Source: CAVSRC01 sp963762605 (GTDB lineage: Bacteria > Pseudomonadota > Alphaproteobacteria > Rhizobiales > Kaistiaceae). From it: 64,000 bases of DNA. Numbering within the stretch: position 1 is the stretch's first letter; each line of letters opens with the position of its first letter. Shown here piece by piece: positions 8,833 through 15,816 of this stretch. The notes beneath the pieces were generated by a model. The model was not told where the DNA came from, did no database searches, and was given only the letters and a program-made list of their open reading frames with translations. The stretch spans positions 248,001 to 312,000 of the forward strand of contig CAVXLJ010000019.1 in assembly GCA_963762605.1 (NCBI GenBank), written 5' to 3'. The translations under genes and the position numbers were made by a program.

Positions 8833-9496
8833 ATGTTCCCATAGAATAGATTCCTACCCAGAACTGCGTGGTGAGCCGCTGAAGAATGGGCGTGTGATCG
8901 GCCCAAAATCGTTCGCCAGAACTGCGGACCTTGTCCCAATAGGCATGTCCTTTCCCCCAGCGGCAAATTGACCGAAGTGTATCGAAATCCGACATCAGCG
9001 TAGCCAGGCGCCCATCATCGATCGAGGGGAAAGCCGCTGCCAGCCGAATTATCTGCGGTTCGTATCGTGACCGTTCGGTTGCAATCAGGTCTTCATAGGA
9101 CAGTCGCACCACGGGAAAGTTTGTTTTCATCATCCATCGACGCAGGAGAAAATAGCGTTTGGCAAATTTCCGCAGGTCGGGTGAGCGCCGCGCCGCCTTC
9201 TCTGACGCGAAATAAGACAGGACCGCCTCGATAGGACTGCGCTCGACAAAAACGACGCCTCGAATGTCGTACTCGCGCATGGCTCGTTTGATCTCATGCT
9301 CGTAATGCAATTTGAGGGCGACCGCTTCGCCAGCCACATGGCCCAGAACGTCCGGTTGAGGCGGAAACGGGGCTTCGTGGAGTGGCCTGTCTTTCGGATT
9401 TTCGAGGCAACCGAGCGTCGGCCGCCCGGTCAGATACTCCACCAAGAAGCGGACCAGATGATTGCCGCTGTGCGGAAAGCTGGCGATCAAGATCAT
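8813..9496 (-). CDS. phage-carried sulfotransferase
   Basis: A 227-residue sulfotransferase-family protein, which would move sulfate from PAPS to a sugar or lipid hydroxyl. The 5'-phosphosulfate loop is SFPHSGNHLVRFL at residues 6-18, and the 3'-phosphate-binding segment is VVFVERSPIEAVLSYF near residues 81-96. There is no membrane segment. It points against the tail genes, overlaps the adhesin gene and is less GC-rich than core genes, all marks of a late-acquired cargo gene. Modification of host surface polysaccharide (lysogenic conversion) is the likely role. The acceptor cannot be told. Confidence 0.75.
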   Translation of the reverse strand: MILIASFPHSGNHLVRFLVEYLTGRPTLGCLENPKDRPLHEAPFPPQPDVLGHVAGEAVALKLHYEHEIKRAMREYDIRGVVFVERSPIEAVLSYFASEKAARRSPDLRKFAKRYFLLRRWMMKTNFPVVRLSYEDLIATERSRYEPQIIRLAAAFPSIDDGRLATLMSDFDTLRSICRWGKGHAYWDKVRSSGERFWADHTPILQRLTTQFWVGIYSMGTFIHRWI

Positions 9497-9602
9497 CCTG
9501 CGACCCTAGCAGCACCTTTTTACGCGCTCAACCAGGGGTTTCCGACCGCCTTCAAGACGGGCGAGCCCCGCCACTGATCCTGGTGCGTTGAGACTTTCCG
9601 CT

Positions 9603-9638
9603 GCCGGCCGATGCTGCCGAGCATGGATCGCGGCCGGC
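9603..9638. other. imperfect hairpin upstream of the endolysin gene
   Basis: GCCGGCC (9603-9609) pairs with GGCCGGC (9632-9638), and inside it ATGCT pairs with AGCAT around GCCGA. It stands in the 164-base gap between the sulfotransferase start and the endolysin start. No T-run follows, so a Rho-independent terminator is not well supported. The rest of the gap shows nothing recognisable. Confidence 0.35.
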
Positions 9639-9660
9639 GCCCACAAGCTGAGAAACAGAC

Positions 9661-10584
9661 ATGACCGCAGTCACGACGGCGAGCCCGGCGCTGATCCCGT
9701 TTACCGCGCGCCATGAGGGCAAGGTCCACAAGGCGTACCGGGATGCCGGCGGCGTGGTGACCATCGGCATCGGCTTCACCAATCTGTCGAAGGTGTTCTC
9801 GTCCTACTGGAGACAGATGCGCGGCCACGCGCTGCGCATGGGCGACACGATCACAGACGCGGAATGCGACCTGCTGCTCGGCAAGCTGATCGACGGCGAA
9901 TATGCGCCGCCGGTGGCCGAGCGCTTCGCCGGGACAGGTGTCCGGCAGCACGAGTTCGATGCGGCCACCGACCTCTGCTTCAACTGCGGGCCCGGTTCGC
10001 TCAAATGGTCATGGGCGCGACAGCTCGCGGTGCGCTCCATCGCCGCCGCCGCCGCCAAGCTCAGGGCCACGGCGGTGACCGCCGGTGGCCGCAAGCTCGC
10101 CGGCCTCGTCCGCCGCCGGGCCGACGAAGCGCTGCTGATGGAGGCCGGCGATTACGGCGCGGCGGCGGTCGCCCATGTCTCGACTGCCAGCGCCGAGGTG
10201 AAAGCCTGTCAGACTGAGCTCGCCGCGCTCGGCCTCTACCAGGGGGCGATCGACGGCATCGCCGGCCCGGCGACGCAGGCCGCCGTGCGCGCCTTCCAGA
10301 ATGACAACGGCCTGGTCGTCGACGGGATCGTCGGACCGGCGACCCGCGCGACCCTGACCCGCGCCGTGGAAACGAAGCAAGCCGGCAAGGCGGCCGCCAC
10401 CGCCACCCTCGGCGGCGCCGGCACAGGCGGCGGCGTCGACGCCGTGCAGCACGGCAACCAGATCGAGTGGTCGACGCTGGTCCATGCGCTGGAATGGGGC
10501 GCCGCCATCGCGCTCGTCGTCTTCATCGGCTTCCTGCTGTGGCGCTATCGCGGCGTGATCCTGCGCAAGCGCATCCCCGCCTGA
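9661..10584 (+). CDS. phage endolysin: GH24 lysozyme + peptidoglycan-binding domain + C-terminal membrane anchor
   Basis: A 307-residue lysis protein. Residues 10-150 are a T4-type (GH24) muramidase: E19, D28 and T34 have the exact E-8-D-5-T spacing of the catalytic triad (RHEG, RDAGG, VTIGIG). Residues about 180-240 are a peptidoglycan-binding_1 domain (LGLYQGAIDGIAGPATQAAV, AFQNDNGLVVDGIVGPAT). A Gly/Ala-rich linker leads to one membrane helix near residues 277-297 (AAIALVVFIGFLLWRY) and a basic tail. There is no N-terminal signal, so export needs the holin. Two small membrane proteins follow at once, making a lysis cassette. Confidence 0.88.
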   Translation: MTAVTTASPALIPFTARHEGKVHKAYRDAGGVVTIGIGFTNLSKVFSSYWRQMRGHALRMGDTITDAECDLLLGKLIDGEYAPPVAERFAGTGVRQHEFDAATDLCFNCGPGSLKWSWARQLAVRSIAAAAAKLRATAVTAGGRKLAGLVRRRADEALLMEAGDYGAAAVAHVSTASAEVKACQTELAALGLYQGAIDGIAGPATQAAVRAFQNDNGLVVDGIVGPATRATLTRAVETKQAGKAAATATLGGAGTGGGVDAVQHGNQIEWSTLVHALEWGAAIALVVFIGFLLWRYRGVILRKRIPA

Positions 10585-10597
10585 ACCGGAGTCTCCC

Positions 10598-10792
10598 ATG
10601 ACCGCACTGAAGGGCTGGCGCACGCTGGCCGCAAACGCGCTGGTGATCCTGGCCGGCGTTCTGGCCTATCTGCAGACGGCCGGCCTCAACGATCTCCTGC
10701 CGCCGAAATACGCCTGGGTGCCGATCGTGCTCGGCGCGCTCAACGTGGCGCTGCGGCTGATCACCACCGGGCCGGTCGGGAACCGACGCTGA
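10598..10792 (+). CDS. small membrane protein of the lysis cassette
   Basis: A 64-residue protein with two likely membrane helices (LAANALVILAGVLAYLQTAG and WVPIVLGALNVALRLIT). It lies 13 bases after the endolysin, and its TGA overlaps the next ATG by one base. Proteins of this shape accompany endolysins in alphaproteobacterial phages and are annotated as holin-associated or unknown. A holin or antiholin role is inferred from size, topology and position only. Confidence 0.6.
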   Translation: MTALKGWRTLAANALVILAGVLAYLQTAGLNDLLPPKYAWVPIVLGALNVALRLITTGPVGNRR

Positions 10793-11205
10793 TGCTTGCC
10801 TGGATCGCCGCTGCCGTCCTGAAATTCGCCTCGTCGGGCCTCATCGACAAGGTGATGGCGGGGCTTACCGCACAGGCGAACAGCCAAACCGAGCGCGAGC
10901 GGATCACGGCCGATGTGGCCATCGAGCACATCAAGGCCGAACTGGCGCGCCGCCAGGCCCAGCGCGACGTTCTGATCGCCGAGCAGGGACGGGCGGTGAC
11001 CGCGCTGATGCGGCCGGCCTTCGCCTATCCGCTGGCGGTCTATTATGCGGCGGTGATCGCCAACTCGCTGTTCCACTTCACCTGGAACGTGGCGGCCCTG
11101 CCGGCCCCCATCGGCGACTGGTCCGGCTGGATCATTTCTGCGATCTTCCTGTCCGAAAGCGGCGAGCGGATCACCCGCACCATCGTCGGGCGGCGGGGCG
11201 GGTGA
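10792..11205 (+). CDS. 3TM-type phage holin
   Basis: A 137-residue protein: an N-terminal hydrophobic segment (LAWIAAAVLKFAS), a charged, probably coiled stretch near residues 30-65 (SQTERERITADVAIEHIKAELARR, in part), then two hydrophobic segments (MRPAFAYPLAVYYAAVIAN and WSGWIISAIFLSE). MRPAF...YPLAVYY is typical of the three-helix phage holins beside endolysins in Rhizobiales prophages and GTAs. It would form the inner-membrane lesion that releases or activates the endolysin. It is the last phage-type gene; chromosomal genes begin about 75 bases later. Confidence 0.72.
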   Translation: MLAWIAAAVLKFASSGLIDKVMAGLTAQANSQTERERITADVAIEHIKAELARRQAQRDVLIAEQGRAVTALMRPAFAYPLAVYYAAVIANSLFHFTWNVAALPAPIGDWSGWIISAIFLSESGERITRTIVGRRGG

Positions 11206-11280
11206 GGTTCGCCGGCTGTCATTCCGGCGGTTCCGCTGGTATTCAGGGCGTGTTCATCTGAAGGCGGCTAAGCCGGTGCC

Positions 11281-11568
11281 ATGTTGGCAAAGTTGCTCCG
11301 GGGGCTCATCGTTGGCTCGGCAATGATCTCGGCCGTCTCGGCGACGACGTTGCCGGCATCCGCCGCCGACGGCTGCCTGCCGCCCGGCAGCGCGCCCAGG
11401 GGCCTGTCCAGTTTCCTGCCTCTGATCCGCGCCATGACCAATGGAGGGGTCGTCGTCCACGCCTGTTTGCTGCAGGTCGGCGGTCATCTTGTTTATGATT
11501 TGAAGGTGCAGATCGGCGGCAAGGTGGTGACCGTGCGCATCGATGCAGCGACCGGCGCACCACGATAG
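11281..11568 (+). CDS. feuN: FeuN-like small periplasmic regulator (PepSY-like)
   Basis: A 95-residue exported protein: signal peptide to about residue 28 (GLIVGSAMISAVSATTLPASA), then a short mature domain with two cysteines (GCLPPG, HACLLQ) ending YDLKVQIGGKVVTVRID, a PepSY-like strand pattern. It lies 12 bases before feuP, where Sinorhizobium has feuN, a small periplasmic inhibitor of FeuQ. The name rests on position, size and export, not on close sequence recall. It probably senses or restrains the envelope signal read by FeuQ. Confidence 0.62.
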   Translation: MLAKLLRGLIVGSAMISAVSATTLPASAADGCLPPGSAPRGLSSFLPLIRAMTNGGVVVHACLLQVGGHLVYDLKVQIGGKVVTVRIDAATGAPR

Positions 11569-11580
11569 GCGGAGGGGGCG

Positions 11581-12252
11581 ATGCGGGTTCTTGTTGTCGA
11601 AGACGATGCCGATCTCAACCGGCAGCTTTCGGAGGCGCTGAAGGAGGCGGGCTACGTCGTCGACAGTGCCATGGACGGCGAGGAGGGGCACTTCCTCGGC
11701 GACACCGAACCCTATGACCTGGTCGTTCTCGATATCGGCCTGCCGGTACTCGACGGGATTTCCGTGCTGGAGAAATGGCGCCGCGACGGCCGCTTGATGC
11801 CGGTGCTCATCCTCACCGCCCGCGACCGCTGGAGCGACAAGGTGCAGGGCATCGACGCCGGCGCCGACGACTACGTCGCCAAGCCCTTCCATATCGAGGA
11901 GGTGCTTGCCCGCGTCCGCGCCCTGGTGCGCCGCGCCGCCGGCCACGCTTCCAACGAGATCGAATGCGGGCCCGTGCGTCTCGATAGCCGTGCCGGGCGC
12001 GTCACCGTCGACGGCAATCCGGTCAAGCTCACCTCCCACGAATACCGCGTGCTCGAATACCTGATGCACCACCGCGACCGCGTGGTGTCGCGCACAGAGC
12101 TGATCGAGCATCTCTACGACCAGGACTTCGACCGCGATTCGAACACCATCGAGGTCTTTGTCGGCCGGCTGCGCAAGAAGATCGCCGCCGACGTCATCGA
12201 AACCGTGCGTGGGCTCGGCTACCGCATCGTCGAGCCGGGAAATGAAGCTTAA
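11581..12252 (+). CDS. feuP: OmpR-family response regulator FeuP
   Basis: A 223-residue response regulator: receiver domain 1-115 with acidic pocket E7-D8-D9, phospho-acceptor D51 (VVLDIGLP) and the KPF lysine, then an OmpR/PhoB winged helix with TSHEYRVLEYL, DQDFDRDSNTIEVF and GLGYRI. GEEGHFLGDTEPYD and RDRWSDKVQGIDAGADDYVAKP are characteristic of rhizobial FeuP, which in Sinorhizobium controls cyclic-glucan export (ndvA) and other envelope genes. It sits between the FeuN-like gene and the FeuQ kinase, overlapping the latter by 11 bases. Confidence 0.87.
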   Translation: MRVLVVEDDADLNRQLSEALKEAGYVVDSAMDGEEGHFLGDTEPYDLVVLDIGLPVLDGISVLEKWRRDGRLMPVLILTARDRWSDKVQGIDAGADDYVAKPFHIEEVLARVRALVRRAAGHASNEIECGPVRLDSRAGRVTVDGNPVKLTSHEYRVLEYLMHHRDRVVSRTELIEHLYDQDFDRDSNTIEVFVGRLRKKIAADVIETVRGLGYRIVEPGNEA

Positions 12253-13613
12253 TTCGCTTTCCGCACGTCTGATCGCGGCGGCCACGCTGTGGGCCGTGGT
12301 GGCGCTGGTCGCCGCCGGCCTGATCCTCGTCTCGCTCTACCGGTCCACCGTCGAGAGCGCCTTCGACCAGCGCTTGAGCGTCTATCTGCGCACGCTGGTT
12401 GGCAGCCTCTCCGCGCAGGACCCGACCCAGCCCTTCAGCGATCCCGGCAATCTCGGCGAGCAGCGCTTCGAGCTGCTCTATTCGGGCTGGTACTGGCAGG
12501 TGCGCGATGCCGCAACCCACAAGGTCGTGCTTGCCTCCGGCTCACTGTTCTCCGATACCATCGACGTCAGCAAGGCGACCGGCACCAAGCTCGAGAACGG
12601 CGTGACCTCCGGGGCGCTTGTCGGTCCCGACAAGCAGTCGCTGCGTTTCCTTTCCCGCACCGTCACATTCGAGAAGCGTCCCCCGGCAATCCTGGTTGTC
12701 GCTGGCGATGCCGGCGAGCTCAACGGCCAGATCGCTTCCTTCGGCGCCAGCGTGGCGATCACGCTCGCCGTTTTCGGCATCGGCCTGATCGCCGCCACCC
12801 TCATTCAGACCCGCTGGGGCTTGAGGCCGCTCGACCATGTGCGCCAGGCGCTGAGCGAGCTCAGGAGCGGCACGCGGACCCGCATCGAAGGCGACCTTTC
12901 CCGCCGAAATCTCCCCCCTGGTCAAGGAGTTGAACGCGGTTCTTGAATCGAATCAGGAGGTTGTCGACCGCGCCCGCACCCAGGTCGGCAACCTCGCCCA
13001 TGCACTGAAGACGCCGCTCAGCGTCGTCATCAACGAGGCGCGGGCGAACCGCGATCCGGCCTCGCTCAAGATCGTCGAGCAGACCGAGCTGATGCGCCGG
13101 CAGGTCAACCACTATCTCGACCGCGCCCGCATCGCCGCCCAGGCCGACGTCATCGGCGTGGTGACCGAGGTCGAGCCAGTGATCGACCGGCTGGTGCGGG
13201 TGATGAGCCGCCTTTACGACGAGCGCGGCATCAAGCTGATCAGCGATGTGCCCGAGGGCGCCCGCTTCCACGGCGAGCAGCAGGACTTCGAGGAAATCGT
13301 CGGCAACCTGGTCGACAACGCCTGCAAATGGGCGAAAACCAAGGTTTCCGTCACGGCGACCTACCGGCCGCCGAATGGTGCGGACGACCTCGGCAAGCTG
13401 GAACTGCGCATCGACGACGATGGGCCCGGCCTGACGGCGCAAGAGATCGACGGGGTGACCACCCGTGGCCATCGGCTCGACGAAACCAAGCCGGGCTCGG
13501 GCCTGGGTCTGTCCATTGTCACCGATCTCACCACAATGTATCGCGGCAAGCTCACCCTCGACCGCGCCCGCATGGGCGGCCTCTGCGCCCGCGTGGAGCT
13601 GCCGGCGGCATGA
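12242..13613 (+). CDS. feuQ: sensor histidine kinase FeuQ, frameshifted
   Basis: Membrane sensor kinase partner of FeuP, split by one extra base. The first part (MKLNSLSARLIAAATL) has a membrane helix, a periplasmic domain of about 135 residues, a second helix (ASVAITLAVFGIGLIAATLI) and a HAMP start (RWGLRPLDHVRQAL). After EGD (GAC, 12893-12895) the conserved continuation FPAEISPLVKELNAVLESN is in the next frame. Removing one C at 12895/12896 in GACCTTTCCC restores a continuous protein of about 456 residues. The second part holds the H-box GNLAHALKTPLSV, the N-box VDNACKWAK and G-boxes DDDGPGL and GSGLGLSI. As read, kinase function would be lost. Confidence 0.85.
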
Positions 13614-13699
13614 GGGAAGAGTTGCCAAAACGTCTCATTTCCGCCATTGGCGGATGGAATGGTAGATCCACCGGGGGCATGGGGACAGGAGCAGGTCTT

Positions 13700-14101
13700 A
13701 TGCATCGCGTCAGGGGCGTCGCGCTCGCCGGCATGGTTTTCGGACTGGCCGGCTGTCAGGCCGATTCCGCGTCCATCGTCGGCTCGATCACCGGTACCTC
13801 GCCGCGCGTCGTCGGCGGACTGGCCGGCGTTGAGATCGGCAAGAGCCTCAGCCCGGGCGATCGCGGCCGGGCGCTCGCCGCCGAATACCGCGCGCTCGAA
13901 TATGGCCGCGCCGGTGCCACCACGCCGTGGAGCGACAGCCTGACCGGCCGCTATGGCGAGGTCGTGCCGGGCGCGCCCTACAAGGTGAACGACACCACCT
14001 GCCGCGAATATGTCCATGTGATCGTCGCCGACGGCCACTCGGAAACCGGCCGCGGCACCGCCTGCCGTGGTGCCAACGGCAACTGGCAGACGGTAGGCTA
14101 A
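13700..14101 (+). CDS. outer-membrane lipoprotein, RT0821/Lpp0805 surface-antigen type
   Basis: A 133-residue lipoprotein with a signal and lipobox (VFGLAGC, lipidated C19), then a short glycine-rich segment, ALAAEYRALEYG and a C-terminal domain with YKVNDTTCREY and ETGRGTACRGANGNW. This C-terminal pattern is that of the RT0821/Lpp0805 family of surface proteins, related to the 17-kDa antigen. The start follows an AGGAG about 8 bases upstream; longer in-frame starts run back into feuQ. In rhizobia a gene of this type sits between feuQ and the cytochrome c maturation genes. Confidence 0.72.
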   Translation: MHRVRGVALAGMVFGLAGCQADSASIVGSITGTSPRVVGGLAGVEIGKSLSPGDRGRALAAEYRALEYGRAGATTPWSDSLTGRYGEVVPGAPYKVNDTTCREYVHVIVADGHSETGRGTACRGANGNWQTVG

Positions 14102-14179
14102 GCGGTTGCGGAAAGGCTTTGCGCGACACTTTGTCTGCGGTAAGCCGCGGGCACCAAGGGTATTGACCGTCCCTCGCTC

Positions 14180-15319
14180 ATGATTGCGCTCTGGATTGCC
14201 ATGGCCGTTCTCGCGGCCGCCACGTCCCTTTCGGTGCTTGCGCCGCTCTATCGGGCCTCCCGCGCGGCCCGTTCGGAGCGCGGGCAGGCACTGGCGGTCT
14301 ATCGCGACCAGCTCGGCGAGGTGGACCGCGACCTCGACCGCGGCGTGATCGGCGAGACCGAGGCTGCAGCCGCGCGCACCGAGATTTCGCGCCGGCTGCT
14401 GCGCGCTGGCCACGAAGAGGAGGAGCCGGCCACGGCCGGCGAGGGGCGCGGGCGCAAGATCGCGGCGGTGACCGTCATCGCCATGCCGGTGGCGGCGCTG
14501 GTCTTCTATCTCTTCGTCGGTTCACCCGAGATGCCGGCCGAACCGCTGGCCGCGCGGCTCGACGCGCCGACCGACCAGCAGGACATTTCAACACTGGTCG
14601 CCCGCATCGAGGCGCACCTCACGGCCAATCCGAACGACGGCAAGGGCTGGCAGGTTCTGGCGCCGGTCTATATGCGCCTCGGCCGCTATGACGACGCGGT
14701 CAAGGCCTATGGCAACGTCGTCCGGCTCGTCGGCGCCACGGCTGCCAGCGAAGCGGACCTCGGCGAGGCGATGGTGAGCGCCAATGGCGGAGTCGTTTCC
14801 GCGCAAGCCCGCGCCGCCTTCGAGCGCGCCGTGGCGCTCGATGCAACCGCCGTGCGGCCGCGCTTCTATCTGGCGCTGGCGCTCGGTCAGGAAGGCAAGA
14901 CCGACGAAGCCATCGCCGCCTGGCGGGCATTGCTCGCCGGTGCCCCCGACACCGCAGCCTGGGTCAATGTCGCCAAGGCGGAGTTGGCCAAGCTCCAGGG
15001 CGGCACGCCGCCGGTCGCGACGGACGCCGGCGCGGCGCCCGCCGGACCGACCGCCGCCGATATCAACGCCGCCGGCCAGATGTCAGCTTCCGACCGCACG
15101 GCGATGATCGAGGGGATGGTGGCCAAGCTTGCGGCGGAACTCGACGCCAATCCCAATGACGGCGCCGGTTGGGCAAGACTGATCCGCTCGTATATGGTTC
15201 TTGGCAAGGCGGACGACGCAAAGGCGGCACTGGTCAAGGCGCGCAAGGCGCTGGCCGGCGACGTTGCGGCGCTGGCAGGCGTCAACCAGGCGGCCACGGC
15301 CGCGGGAGTGCCGGAATGA
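14180..15319 (+). CDS. ccmI: cytochrome c maturation protein CcmI (CycH)
   Basis: A 379-residue inner-membrane apocytochrome c chaperone. Helix 1 is residues 1-22, a cytoplasmic charged loop includes GQALAVYRDQLGEVDRDL (the CcmI signature), and helix 2 is near residues 95-113 (VTVIAMPVAALVFYLF). The periplasmic part has TPR repeats (WQVLAPVYMRLGRYDDAVKAY; FYLALALGQEGKTDEAIAAW). It presents apocytochrome c to the CcmF/CcmH heme lyase. Its stop overlaps ccmE by 4 bases; it opens the ccmI-E-F-H operon. Confidence 0.93.
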   Translation: MIALWIAMAVLAAATSLSVLAPLYRASRAARSERGQALAVYRDQLGEVDRDLDRGVIGETEAAAARTEISRRLLRAGHEEEEPATAGEGRGRKIAAVTVIAMPVAALVFYLFVGSPEMPAEPLAARLDAPTDQQDISTLVARIEAHLTANPNDGKGWQVLAPVYMRLGRYDDAVKAYGNVVRLVGATAASEADLGEAMVSANGGVVSAQARAAFERAVALDATAVRPRFYLALALGQEGKTDEAIAAWRALLAGAPDTAAWVNVAKAELAKLQGGTPPVATDAGAAPAGPTAADINAAGQMSASDRTAMIEGMVAKLAAELDANPNDGAGWARLIRSYMVLGKADDAKAALVKARKALAGDVAALAGVNQAATAAGVPE

Positions 15320-15816
15320 CAATTGCAGCGCCGAGCCGGATGGGCATGTCACGCAAGCAGCGGCGGCTGATGCTGATCGGTCTGGCCGGTGTCGTGCTGG
15401 TCATCGCCGCCGGGCTGATCCTCTACGCGCTCTCCGACAAGATCGTCTTCTTCAATTCGCCCAGCGACGTGGCCGCCGAGAAGCTGCCGCCGGGAACCCG
15501 CATCCGCCTCGGCGGCATGGTCGAAAACGGCAGCCTCAAGAAGGGCGCCGACGGCAAGGTCAGCTTCGTCGTCACCGACGGCAGCGCCTCGGTCCCCGTC
15601 ACCTATACCGGCATCCTTCCCGATCTCTTCCGCGAAGGGCAGGGGGTGGTGACCGAGGGCATCCTCACCGCCAACCATTCGCTCGACGCCGATACGGTGC
15701 TGGCCAAGCACGACGAGCGCTACATGCCGAAGGAGGTGGTCGATGCGCTGAAAGCGCAGGGCCGCTGGGGCGAAACCAAGGAGAGCGTGGCGGCAAAGGC
15801 GGCAGCGGCGAAATGA
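15316..15816 (+). CDS. ccmE: cytochrome c maturation heme chaperone CcmE (CycJ)
   Basis: A 166-residue periplasmic heme chaperone anchored by one N-terminal helix (MLIGLAGVVLVIAAGLILYAL). The oligonucleotide-binding-fold domain ends in AKHDERYMP, where H132 is the residue that binds heme covalently and Y136 the conserved tyrosine. It takes heme from the CcmABCD complex and delivers it to CcmF. The ATG at 15316 overlaps the ccmI stop; the longer in-frame start lies within ccmI and is rejected. Confidence 0.94.
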   Translation: MTIAAPSRMGMSRKQRRLMLIGLAGVVLVIAAGLILYALSDKIVFFNSPSDVAAEKLPPGTRIRLGGMVENGSLKKGADGKVSFVVTDGSASVPVTYTGILPDLFREGQGVVTEGILTANHSLDADTVLAKHDERYMPKEVVDALKAQGRWGETKESVAAKAAAAK

